Shown: piece after piece, positions 36,689 to 44,429 of the stretch | How the letters are laid out: every line of letters starts with the position of its first letter | Numbering within the stretch: position 1 is the stretch's first letter | Origin: Aldehydirespirator sp965221185 | Lineage (GTDB): Bacteria; Actinomycetota; Acidimicrobiia; Acidimicrobiales; Aldehydirespiratoraceae | Direction of reading: 5' to 3' | Length of the DNA stretch: 64,000 nucleotides | NCBI GenBank assembly: GCA_965221185.1 | Contig: OZ244866.1 | Location: forward strand, 682,001 to 746,000 | Notes under the pieces: generated by a model | What the model was told of the DNA's origin: nothing | What the model saw: the letters and a program-made list of their open reading frames with translations, nothing else | The model's database searches: none | Made by a program: the position numbers and the translations under genes

Positions 36689-39261
36689 AGGCGATGACCG
36701 CGGCCGAGGTCCGCAAAGCCTTCGTGGACTTCTTCGTCGAGCGGGGCCACACCCACCATCCCTCCGCCAGCCTGATTCCCCACGATCCCACCCTGCTGTT
36801 CACGGTGGCCGGCATGGTGCCGTTCAAGGCGTACTTCACCGGCGAGCAGCAGGCCCCGTTCTCGCGGGCCGTCACCGTCCAGAAGTGCGTGCGGGCCGGC
36901 GGCAAGCACAATGACCTCGACGAGATCGGTCGCACCTCCAGGCACCTCACATTCTTCGAGATGCTCGGAAACTTCAGCTTCGGCGACTACTTCAAGTCCG
37001 ACGCTTGCGCCTGGGCCTGGGAGCTCGTCACCGGAGTGCTCGGACTCGACCCCGAGCGGCTGTGGGTGACGGTGCATCTCAGCGACGACGAGGCCGAGGC
37101 CATCTGGCGCGACGAGGTGGGTGTGCCCGCCGAGCGGATCCAGCGCCTGGGCGAGGACAACTACTGGCGGATGGCCGATGTGGGCCCCTGCGGGCCGTGC
37201 TCGGAGATCTTCTGGGACAAGGGACCTGCCTACGGACCCGGCGGCGGCCCCGCCCACGGCGGCGAGGAGCGCTTTGTCGAGGTATGGAACCTGGTGTTCA
37301 TGCAGTTCGAGAGCACTCCCGAAGGCACCGAGGTCCCGCTGCCCAAACCCTCGATCGACACCGGCCTGGGCCTCGAGCGCACCGTGGCCGTGCTGCAGGG
37401 AGTGGACTCGGTGTTCCAGACCGACGAGTTCGTCGCTCTGCTCGAAGCGGCCCAGCGCCTAACCGGCGCGAAATTGGGCGACTCCGAGGACCGCGACGTG
37501 TCGCTGCGCATCCTCGCCGATCACGCCCGCTCCACTTCGCTACTGGTCAGCGACGGGGTGTTCCCATCCAACGAGGACCGCGGCTACGTGCTGCGGCGAA
37601 TCATCCGCCGGGCTGTGCGCCACGCCTACTTGCTGGGAGTGGAGGCGCCCGTCATGGGGGGCATGGTCGACGCCGTGGTGGAGGTGATGGCCGAGGCCTA
37701 CCCGGATCTGGCCCGCAACCACGGCTATGTGCGCGACGTGATCGACCGCGAGGAGCAGCGCTTCCGCCAGACGCTGCGCACCGGGCAGGCCATCCTCGAC
37801 GGGCGAATGGCCGGCCTCGCCCCCGGCCAGCCGATCGACGGCGACGTGGCCTTCCTGCTGCACGACACTTACGGCTTCCCTCTAGAGGTGACGGTCGAGA
37901 TCGCGGCGGAGCGAGGGGTGGAAGTAGACACCGAGGGCTTCGCGGCCGCGATGTCCAAGCAGCAGGAGCGGGCCCGCAGCGCCCGCTCGGTGGCCGCCGC
38001 CGACGACGTGACGCACTTCGTGGCGCTGCTGTCGGCCACCGGGCCCACCGAGTTCACCGGCCGGGACGAGCTGATGTCTGTGGGCGAGGTGCTGTACGCC
38101 GCGGACGGCCGGATCGTGCTGGATCGCACGCCGTTCTACGCCGAGAGCGGCGGGCAGATCGGAGACACCGGCGAGATCTCATGCGAAGCGACCGGGGCCA
38201 GAGCTCGGGTCATCGACACCGTCTACGGCGTTGATGACCTGCATGTCCACATCGTCGAGCCCATCGAGGGCGAGCTGCGGGTCGGCGACGAGGTGACCGC
38301 CTCGGTGGACGCCGAGCGCCGTACCGGCATCCGCCGCAACCACACAGCCACGCACATCCTGCACTGGGCGTTGCGGGAGATCCTCGGCGAGCACGTCAAG
38401 CAGCAGGGATCGTGGGTCGGCCCCGACCGGCTCCGCTTCGACTTCAGCCACTACGAGGCCCTCACGCGTGAGCAGATCGCCGGCGTGGAGGATCTAGTGA
38501 ACTCCGAGGTGATCAACAACGCGTCGTGCCGCCATTTCGAAACCACGTTCGACCGGGCGCAGCAACTGGGCGCTATCGCATTCTTCGGCGACAAGTACGG
38601 CGACGTCGTGCGGGTGCTTGAGGCTGGCCGCCACTCGGTTGAGCTGTGCGGCGGCACCCATGTGCGGGCCCTGGGCGACATCGGCGCCTTCCACGTCACT
38701 TCCGAGGCATCGATCGGTGCCAACATTCGCCGGCTGGAGGCCATCACCGGCCACGACACGCTCAACCTCTTGCGCAGCCAGCAGTCGCTAATAGACGATG
38801 TGGCCCGGTCGCTGGGGGTGCCCTCGTCCGAGCTGGCCGACGGCGTGGACAAACGCCAGAGCGAGACCAAGGCGCTGCGGGCCGAGGTGGCTGAGCTGCG
38901 GCGCCGGGTGGCGCTCGGACGGGCACCCGAGCTCGCCGCCGCGGCCGTGGACGGAGTGGTGGTCGCCCGAGTCGATGACGTGGGCCGCGACGGCCTGCGC
39001 GACCTCGCCGTGTCGATCAGGGATATTGACGGCGTGAAGGCCGTCGTCCTCGGCACCGCGCTCGACTCGGGGGGAGCGGCCCTGGCCGCAGCCGCGACCA
39101 CCGGCGGTGGGTTCCACGCCGGCGACCTGATCACCGACGCCAAGAAGACCATCGGCGGTGGGGGGAGGTCCGCGGCCGATCTGTGCGTGGCCGGCGGTAG
39201 GGACGCCGACCGTCTGGACGAGGCTCTCGACTTGGCACGCGCCACGGCCGGAATCATCTGA
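36685..39261 (+). CDS. alaS: Alanine--tRNA ligase
   Basis: Class II synthetase of 858 aa. Aminoacylation core: FFVERGHTHHPSASLIPHDP, TFFEMLGNFSFGDYFK, and the GLGLERTVAVLQG motif 3. The editing domain has the zinc ligands HTATHILH and CGGTHV with a further Cys-His region. The C-terminal coiled coil and DHHA1 domain end in GGGGRSAADLCVAGG. All catalytic and editing signatures are present. GTG 36685 overlaps the previous stop; ATG 36694 (MTAAEVRKAF) is an alternative. Confidence 0.96.
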   Translation: MKAMTAAEVRKAFVDFFVERGHTHHPSASLIPHDPTLLFTVAGMVPFKAYFTGEQQAPFSRAVTVQKCVRAGGKHNDLDEIGRTSRHLTFFEMLGNFSFGDYFKSDACAWAWELVTGVLGLDPERLWVTVHLSDDEAEAIWRDEVGVPAERIQRLGEDNYWRMADVGPCGPCSEIFWDKGPAYGPGGGPAHGGEERFVEVWNLVFMQFESTPEGTEVPLPKPSIDTGLGLERTVAVLQGVDSVFQTDEFVALLEAAQRLTGAKLGDSEDRDVSLRILADHARSTSLLVSDGVFPSNEDRGYVLRRIIRRAVRHAYLLGVEAPVMGGMVDAVVEVMAEAYPDLARNHGYVRDVIDREEQRFRQTLRTGQAILDGRMAGLAPGQPIDGDVAFLLHDTYGFPLEVTVEIAAERGVEVDTEGFAAAMSKQQERARSARSVAAADDVTHFVALLSATGPTEFTGRDELMSVGEVLYAADGRIVLDRTPFYAESGGQIGDTGEISCEATGARARVIDTVYGVDDLHVHIVEPIEGELRVGDEVTASVDAERRTGIRRNHTATHILHWALREILGEHVKQQGSWVGPDRLRFDFSHYEALTREQIAGVEDLVNSEVINNASCRHFETTFDRAQQLGAIAFFGDKYGDVVRVLEAGRHSVELCGGTHVRALGDIGAFHVTSEASIGANIRRLEAITGHDTLNLLRSQQSLIDDVARSLGVPSSELADGVDKRQSETKALRAEVAELRRRVALGRAPELAAAAVDGVVVARVDDVGRDGLRDLAVSIRDIDGVKAVVLGTALDSGGAALAAAATTGGGFHAGDLITDAKKTIGGGGRSAADLCVAGGRDADRLDEALDLARATAGII

Positions 39262-39262
39262 C

Positions 39263-39685
39263 GTGCGAGCCCTGGGGCTCGATCTGGGAGAGCGCCGGAT
39301 CGGTGTGGCGGTTTGCGACTCGGCGGGGACGGTGGCGACTCCGGTCGAGACGCTCGTTTGCAGCGGGGATCCTGAACGCGATTTGCAGGCCATCGCCGAT
39401 CAGGTGAGCGAGTGGCGGGCCGAGATCGTGGTGGTCGGGATGCCGTTCTCACTCGATGGCACCGAAGGCCCGGCCGCAGTGTCGGCCCGCGCCGAGATCC
39501 GCCGTCTCGAGCGGCTCCTGAGCGTGCCCGTCGTTTCCTACGATGAGCGGCTGACTACGATCATCGCAGACCGGAGCCTCAGGGAGCAGCAGATGAAGGG
39601 GCCACGAAGGCGCGGCGTTGTCGACCAAGTGGCGGCTGCAGTGGTGCTCCAGTCCTGGCTCGATGCGGGCATGCCCCGTGGCTGA
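39263..39685 (+). CDS. ruvX: Putative pre-16S rRNA nuclease RuvX/YqgF
   Basis: RNase H-fold nuclease family, 140 aa. The first acidic residue is in LGLDLGERRIGVAV, the second region is VVGMPFSLDGTEG, and SYDERLTT and DQVAAAVVLQSWLD complete the YqgF pattern. GTG 39263 is 1 bp after the alaS stop. It lies between alaS and mltG, the standard actinobacterial order, and overlaps mltG by 8 bp. Confidence 0.93.
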   Translation: MRALGLDLGERRIGVAVCDSAGTVATPVETLVCSGDPERDLQAIADQVSEWRAEIVVVGMPFSLDGTEGPAAVSARAEIRRLERLLSVPVVSYDERLTTIIADRSLREQQMKGPRRRGVVDQVAAAVVLQSWLDAGMPRG

Positions 39686-41324
39686 CCGCAGCGGGCCCCG
39701 TCGCCGCCAGTCGAGGCTGTCGAACTTCATCACGGGGCGTCCCGACGGCGATGCCCGCCCGCCGGCCGCGCCAGCGCGTGCCCCGGGGAAGCCAGCGGCC
39801 GATGCCCGGGTCCGCACCGAGCCGGCTGCGCCCAGGGGTGCTGCGGGTCCTGCCCGACCTCCGGCTGCGCCCAGGGGTGCTGCGGGTCCTGCCCGACCTC
39901 CGGCTGCGCCCAGGGGTGCTGCGGGTCCTGCCCGACCTCCTGCAGCGCCCAGGGGTGCTGCGGGTCCTGGCAGGCCGGTCGCTTCGTCCCGGCGCGCGCC
40001 ACGGAAGGCAAAGCCCGCCAAGGCCCGTTCCGAGCGCTCCTACCGGCGGGCGGCGCGCAAGGCGGCCCACCGAGACGAGCAGCGTGCCGTTGCGGTCCGG
40101 GGCGGCTGGTCGACGGTGGACTCCGGCGCGATGGTCGTGGTCGAGGAGGAGCTCGGGGACGACCCGCTCGTCGATCCGGTGTACGACGCCGACGACCGCA
40201 ACTGGGTCCGCTACCGCCCATTCTGGGGAGGGTTTATCCGCCTGGTCGTGCTGGGTGTGGTCGTCGTGCTGGCCGCCCTGTGGATGCGGGGCCGCATCTA
40301 CGGCTGGGTGGACGCCCAGATCACGCCCGAGGGCCTGCACGACGATGCCATCAAGCTCACCATCCCGCAGGGGGCATCCGTCAACGAGATCGCCGGCGAA
40401 CTCCAGAGCGAGGGCGTCATCTCCAACGCCACCGTCTTCCGCTACTGGCTGCGCTGCGACGGCGAGTTGACGATCACTGGGTTCCTCGGGTGCGACTCGG
40501 TCGTCGCCGTCGATGCCGGCGACTACATCCTGTACGAGAACATGGACTTCGCGTCGGTGCGCACAGTGTTCGAGGCGGGCCCCCTGCCCGAAGTCTTCGA
40601 GCTGGTTCGCATCCCCGAGGGCTTGCGCTGGAGCGAGATGGCCCCTCGCCTGGTGGAGGAGAATCCCGTCTTCGAGCGAGACGACCTGGAGGTGGCCTAC
40701 GTCTCGCTGGTGGGCGAGGCGTCGTATCTCCCCGACGACGCTGGGGCCCGGAGTCTCGAGGGCATGCTGTTCCCGGCCACCTACGACCTCAACGCCGACG
40801 ACCTCGCCGACGAGCACGGTTTCCTGCTGAGGATGTCAGATGAGTTCGACCGTCGCTTCGCTCGCCTGCTGGAGGATCCCGGAACCCACCCCGACATCGT
40901 CGATCTGGGCCTCAACCCCTATCAGGTCGTCATCGTGGCCAGCCTCATCGAGGAGGAGGCGCTGGTGCAGCCGGACCGGGCCAAGATCGCCCGGGTGATC
41001 TACAACCGGCTGGCTGAGGGCATGCGCCTCGACATCGACGCCACCGCGTGCTACGCGGCCGCCAAGTCGTGCGCCGACCTGACATCCGCCGACATCGAGC
41101 GGGAGTCCCCTTGGAACACCCGGGTCGTGACCGGTCTGCCGCCCACCCCGATATCAGCTCCGGGCGAGGCGTCGCTGCTCGCCGCGCTTCAGCCAACCGA
41201 CGGGAATTGGCTCTTCTATGTCCTCACCGACGAGGACGGAGTCCGTGGCGCCCACCACTTCTCGGTGACCTACGAGGAGCACCTGGAGTACGTGCAGGTC
41301 TGCCGCGAGCTCGAGTACTGCTGA
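39678..41324 (+). CDS. mltG: Endolytic murein transglycosylase MltG with repeat-rich cytosolic N-terminus
   Basis: Inner-membrane lytic transglycosylase that cuts nascent glycan strands. 548 aa. Residues 1-180 are cytosolic and disordered, including four 13-residue repeats PAAPRGAAGPARP (residues 49-100) and a basic stretch. The membrane helix is near residues 186-205. The extracytoplasmic LysM-like part starts IKLTIPQGASVNEIAGEL, and the YceG catalytic region has SLIEEEAL with Glu425 as the probable catalytic residue, IYNRLAEGMRLDIDAT and SPWNTRVVTGLPPTPI. GTG start overlaps ruvX. Confidence 0.92.
   Translation: MADRSGPRRRQSRLSNFITGRPDGDARPPAAPARAPGKPAADARVRTEPAAPRGAAGPARPPAAPRGAAGPARPPAAPRGAAGPARPPAAPRGAAGPGRPVASSRRAPRKAKPAKARSERSYRRAARKAAHRDEQRAVAVRGGWSTVDSGAMVVVEEELGDDPLVDPVYDADDRNWVRYRPFWGGFIRLVVLGVVVVLAALWMRGRIYGWVDAQITPEGLHDDAIKLTIPQGASVNEIAGELQSEGVISNATVFRYWLRCDGELTITGFLGCDSVVAVDAGDYILYENMDFASVRTVFEAGPLPEVFELVRIPEGLRWSEMAPRLVEENPVFERDDLEVAYVSLVGEASYLPDDAGARSLEGMLFPATYDLNADDLADEHGFLLRMSDEFDRRFARLLEDPGTHPDIVDLGLNPYQVVIVASLIEEEALVQPDRAKIARVIYNRLAEGMRLDIDATACYAAAKSCADLTSADIERESPWNTRVVTGLPPTPISAPGEASLLAALQPTDGNWLFYVLTDEDGVRGAHHFSVTYEEHLEYVQVCRELEYC
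39822..39977 (+). repeat. Four tandem 39-bp repeats inside mltG
   Basis: Units begin at 39822, 39861, 39900 and 39939. The first three are identical and the fourth diverges at both ends (CCTGCAGCG and TGGCAGGCC). Each encodes PAAPRGAAGPARP. The unit length is a multiple of three. Confidence 0.9.
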
Positions 41325-41340
41325 GAGGCCGAGCGGATGG
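41325..41340 (-). repeat. Solo distal arm of the dispersed repeat
   Basis: GAGGCCGAGCGGATGG begins right after the mltG TGA, the same placement as in copy D, but no core follows. It also supplies the purine-rich sequence before aroE. Confidence 0.55.
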
Positions 41341-41350
41341 GGAACAGTTC

Positions 41351-42187
41351 ATGAGGTCGGCCCGGCGGGTGGCGGCGGTGATCGGCGACCCGGTGCGTCA
41401 CTCCCGCTCGCCGGCCATCCACAACGCCGCGTTCGCGGCGGCTGGCATCGACTGGGTGTTCACCGCCTTCGAGGTTCCCGCCGGCAAGGGCGCCGAAGCC
41501 CTGGACGCGATGAGGGTTCTGGGCCTGGCCGGGATGTCGGTGACCATGCCCCTCAAGGCGGAGGTCGCCGCAGCCGCGGACTCCGTCGAGGAGGAGGTTG
41601 AGATCCTGGGGGCGGCGAACTGCATGGTGCCGCTGGGCGACGGTCGCGTGCATGCGGCCAACACCGACGCGGTCGGCTTCGTCGCCGGACTACGCGCCGA
41701 CGCGGGCGTCTCGGCGGAGGGCCTTCGGGTGGCGTTGATGGGAGGTGGCGGTGCAGCTCGGGCGGTGGCGTGGGGGCTGGCCGCGGCGGGCGCGACCGAT
41801 GTGGCCGTGATCAATCGCACCCAGGCCAAGGCTGAAACCGCGGCGTCAATCGCCAATGTCGCGAGCCGCACGGGGCGGCCAGGCCGCGTTGGCGCGATGG
41901 ACGACATCGCCGCCGCGGATGTTGTGGTGAACGCGACCTCGGTCGGCATGGGCGCCGACCTCTCGATGCCCTGCGACCCGAGGTTGCTGCGACCCGGCCA
42001 AGTTGCTGTGGATCTGGTGTACGAGCCAATCGAGACTGCCTGGCTGGTCTCCTTGCGCCAGCGGGGCGTGGAGGCTCACAACGGCCTGTCGATGCTGGCA
42101 TACCAGGCTGCGGCGGCCTTCGAGCTGTGGACCGGCGCGGAGGCACCGGTGGAGGTAATGCGCCAGGCCGCGCTCCAACACTCCTGA
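41351..42187 (+). CDS. aroE: Shikimate dehydrogenase
   Basis: NADPH-dependent reduction of 3-dehydroshikimate; 278 aa. The substrate loop is GDPVRHSRSPAIHNAAF, the catalytic lysine is in VTMPLKAEV, the partner aspartate is in ANTDAVGF, and the nucleotide motif is GGGGAARAV with NRT. The C-terminal GLSMLAYQAA is typical. It follows mltG as in mycobacteria. ATG 41351 matches the family N-terminus. Confidence 0.95.
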   Translation: MRSARRVAAVIGDPVRHSRSPAIHNAAFAAAGIDWVFTAFEVPAGKGAEALDAMRVLGLAGMSVTMPLKAEVAAAADSVEEEVEILGAANCMVPLGDGRVHAANTDAVGFVAGLRADAGVSAEGLRVALMGGGGAARAVAWGLAAAGATDVAVINRTQAKAETAASIANVASRTGRPGRVGAMDDIAAADVVVNATSVGMGADLSMPCDPRLLRPGQVAVDLVYEPIETAWLVSLRQRGVEAHNGLSMLAYQAAAAFELWTGAEAPVEVMRQAALQHS

Positions 42188-42306
42188 GGGCGGCTGCGCC
42201 GGGTCCCTGCCGGCTGGAGCCCGCGAGGGCAGTGGAAGTCGCGGCGGGCCGGGTGCCGGTCGGCCGCAGCTGGTGAAGACGGAGGCAAGGCAGCGCACCC
42301 GGTCCC

Positions 42307-42312
42307 TATCGT
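42307..42312 (+). promoter_or_regulatory. Leaderless-type -10 box (TATCGT)
   Basis: TATCGT ends 6 nt before GTG 42319. The spacer CGGAGG looks like an SD but directly abuts the start codon. Confidence 0.45.
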
Positions 42313-42318
42313 CGGAGG

Positions 42319-43047
42319 GTGAACGCGGTCGCGCTCGTCTCGGCTCTCTTCGGTGGTTTGGCTGCGGGGCGGCTGGCGGCTGTGGTGGCGGATCGCTTCG
42401 CGCCGCCCCGGGGTGCTCGCCGCCGAGCCGGATTGCTTGAGTTGTCGATGGCGTTCTTGCTGGCGGCGGTGGTGGCCCGCTTCGGCGTGGGCTGGGACAC
42501 GCTCCCGCCGCTGGTGGCCGCAGTGTCGCTGGTGACGCTGTCGGTCGTCGACTGGCGCTCCGGCCGGCTGCCCGACATCGTCACCTTCCCGGCGTCGATC
42601 GCGAGTCTGGCCGCGATCGGGGCCGCGTCGATCGTGACGGGCCGGCCGGGTGCCATCGCTTCGGCTGTGGCCGCCGCGCTCGGCTACGGCGCGGTGATGT
42701 GGGTCGCCCACGAACTGCGACCCAGCAGCCTCGGCTTCGGCGACGTGAAGCTCGGTCCGCTACTCGGCCTGCACATCGGCTGGGCGGCGGCCACCGTCGG
42801 TCAGGGCTGGTGGGCGGCGGTGGGCCTCGCCGCCGGGGCCCTGCTGCTGAGCTGTGTGATCGGCTTGGCCATGGGCCTGGTGTTGGCCCTGCTGCGCCGG
42901 AGGGGCCTGGAACCCCGGCCAGATTCCGGACGCGGGCCGGCCTCCCCGCCGCTGGTGGGGCTGCTCCACACGGCCTTCCCGTTCGGCCCTGCCCTGGCCG
43001 CAGGCACGATGATCGTGGTGCTGTTCCCGGACGCTCTGCTCGGTTGA
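42319..43047 (+). CDS. Prepilin peptidase (A24 family), catalytic domain only
   Basis: 242-aa polytopic membrane aspartic protease that removes prepilin leader peptides. Catalytic Asp motifs are SVVDWRSGRLPDIVTFPA and GFGDVKLGPLLG, with the C-terminal FPFGPALAAGT segment. The N-terminal zinc-binding methyltransferase domain of full-length PilD is absent. The position after aroE matches Rv2551c. No pilin genes are in the window, so the substrate is unknown. Confidence 0.88.
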   Translation: MNAVALVSALFGGLAAGRLAAVVADRFAPPRGARRRAGLLELSMAFLLAAVVARFGVGWDTLPPLVAAVSLVTLSVVDWRSGRLPDIVTFPASIASLAAIGAASIVTGRPGAIASAVAAALGYGAVMWVAHELRPSSLGFGDVKLGPLLGLHIGWAAATVGQGWWAAVGLAAGALLLSCVIGLAMGLVLALLRRRGLEPRPDSGRGPASPPLVGLLHTAFPFGPALAAGTMIVVLFPDALLG

Positions 43048-43124
43048 GGCCGAGCGGCTCGGCCGCGATTCACCTCCGAATCAGCGCGGCGTTGAGCGAG
43101 GCCGTGGCCCGAGCGGCCCGTGAG
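43046..43124 (-). repeat. Dispersed intergenic repeat, copy F, interrupted
   Basis: The arm GAGGCCGAGCGG overlaps the prepilin peptidase stop, and the core starts at 43093 but breaks off at CGTGAG (43124). The rest of the core reappears 80 bp downstream at 43204-43242. Confidence 0.8.
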
Positions 43125-43203
43125 TAGCCCTACGTCAAGCTCGCCTCAAATCTGCACGAGTATTGCTCCTATATGACGGGTTTCTCTACATATTTCGGCA
43201 GAG
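43125..43203. mobile_element. 79-bp AT-rich insert splitting repeat copy F
   Basis: The segment is bounded on both sides by near-identical GTGGCC(C)GAGCGGCCCGTGAG, as if 20 bp of the repeat were duplicated on insertion. It is clearly less GC-rich than its surroundings (for example ATATGACGGGTTTCTCTACA). It is too short for a transposase; a miniature element or an unequal-recombination product is possible. Confidence 0.4.
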
Positions 43204-43242
43204 CGTGGCCGAGCGGCCCGTGAGCGCAGCGAACAAGAGCGG
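43204..43242 (-). repeat. Dispersed intergenic repeat, partial copy F' (reverse)
   Basis: CGTGGCCGAGCGGCCCGTGAG followed by CGCAGCGAACAAGAGCGG completes the core of copy F. One C is missing from GGCCCGAG. Confidence 0.8.
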
Positions 43243-43394
43243 AAAACACCACGCTGCACCGCGAGACGTCATCACCCACCCGTGCATGTTCTTGATGAAC
43301 CCGCCCGGATTCCCCAGATCGCGGTTGGCATCTCGCGGGAGGCTGGTCGGCGATCTCGCTGAGGCCACGGGCCAAGGGCCCACCGGGGCGTCGG

Positions 43395-43400
43395 TAGGCT
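43395..43400 (+). promoter_or_regulatory. Leaderless-type -10 box (TAGGCT) of aroB
   Basis: TAGGCT ends 6 nt before GTG 43407 with no SD. Confidence 0.5.
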
Positions 43401-43406
43401 GCTCGG

Positions 43407-44429
43407 GTGCCTCCGACCGCCCCGAATGACCGTGTCGTGACCGTCGACTTGGGCGACCGCTCCTACGACGTCCGCGTGGGGGCGGGAGCGCGGGCGCGCC
43501 TCGGCTCGGCCATGCCAGCCGGTGCTCGCCGGGCGGCCGTCATCACCCAGACCAACGTCGGCTGGGCCGTTGACAGCGGCCTGGACCAGTGCGTGCTGGA
43601 GGTGCCCGACGGCGAGGAGGCCAAGTCGCTGGCCGAGGTCGAGCGGCTGTGCCGGGTCCTGTCGACCGCGGGGTTCACGCGATCCGACGTGATCGTGGCC
43701 GTCGGCGGCGGGGTGGTCACCGACCTCGCGGGCTTCGTGGCCGCGGTCTACCACCGCGGCATCCGTTACGTGTCGGTGCCCACGACGCTGCTGGCCCAGG
43801 TGGATGCGGCCATCGGGGGAAAGACCGGCGTCAACCTGGCGGAGGGGAAGAACCTTGTGGGCGCCTTCTGGCAGCCCCACGCCGTGCTGTGCGACACCGA
43901 CGTGCTGGCCACACTGCCGCCGCGGGAGATGCTCAGCGGCCAGGGCGAGCTGGCCAAGTACCACTTCCTGACCGGTGACGACCTGGACACCCTCGACATG
44001 GGCGAGCGGATCGCCGCGGCCGTGCGGATCAAGGCTGAGGTGGTGGCCGCGGACGAGCGCGAGGGCAGCCGCCGGGCCATCCTGAACTACGGCCACACCC
44101 TGGCCCATGCGGTCGAGACCGCGGGGCGCTACGACCTGCGCCACGGGGAGGCGGTGGCCGTGGGCCTCGTCTACGCGGCTGAGGTGGCCCTACGCATGGG
44201 CCGCATCGGCGAGGACCGCGTGGCCGAGCATCGCCGGGTCGTGACCGGCTACGGCCTGCCGGCTCGGCTGCCGGCAATGCTCGATGACGACGAGTTGCTC
44301 GCGCTCTTCGGCCGCGACAAGAAGGCCATCGACGGCGTGACCCTCGTGCTCGACTCGGCCCGCGGGGTGGAGCCGGTTGCGGGGGTGCCTGAACCGGTGC
44401 TGCGAGACGCGCTGGCCGCGATTCGATGA
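43407..44429 (+). CDS. aroB: 3-dehydroquinate synthase
   Basis: NAD- and metal-dependent cyclisation of DAHP, second step of the shikimate pathway; 340 aa. VPDGEEAKSL, AVGGGVVTDLAGFVAAVYHRG (nucleotide binding), VPTTLLAQVDAAIGGKTGVNL, the metal ligands in GELAKY, NYGHTLAHAVE and RHGEAVAVGL are all visible. It overlaps pepQ by ATGA. The expected neighbours aroC, aroK and aroQ are not here. Confidence 0.95.
   Translation: MPPTAPNDRVVTVDLGDRSYDVRVGAGARARLGSAMPAGARRAAVITQTNVGWAVDSGLDQCVLEVPDGEEAKSLAEVERLCRVLSTAGFTRSDVIVAVGGGVVTDLAGFVAAVYHRGIRYVSVPTTLLAQVDAAIGGKTGVNLAEGKNLVGAFWQPHAVLCDTDVLATLPPREMLSGQGELAKYHFLTGDDLDTLDMGERIAAAVRIKAEVVAADEREGSRRAILNYGHTLAHAVETAGRYDLRHGEAVAVGLVYAAEVALRMGRIGEDRVAEHRRVVTGYGLPARLPAMLDDDELLALFGRDKKAIDGVTLVLDSARGVEPVAGVPEPVLRDALAAIR

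Larger units (their letters stand above)
43048..43406. other. 359-bp gene-free region with the interrupted repeat
   Basis: Contains repeat copy F, an AT-richer insert, the second half-repeat, and about 160 bp of ordinary sequence before aroB. No gene was found. In mycobacteria aroC and aroK lie between the prepilin peptidase gene and aroB; here they are missing. Confidence 0.7.

Noticed and set aside
39822..39977. CRISPR-like regular repeats in mltG
   Set aside because: Tandem coding repeats without spacers, translating to a Pro/Ala/Arg linker.
43125..43203. tRNA or small RNA gene in the AT-rich insert
   Set aside because: No cloverleaf or stable hairpin could be drawn; length and sequence do not fit a tRNA.
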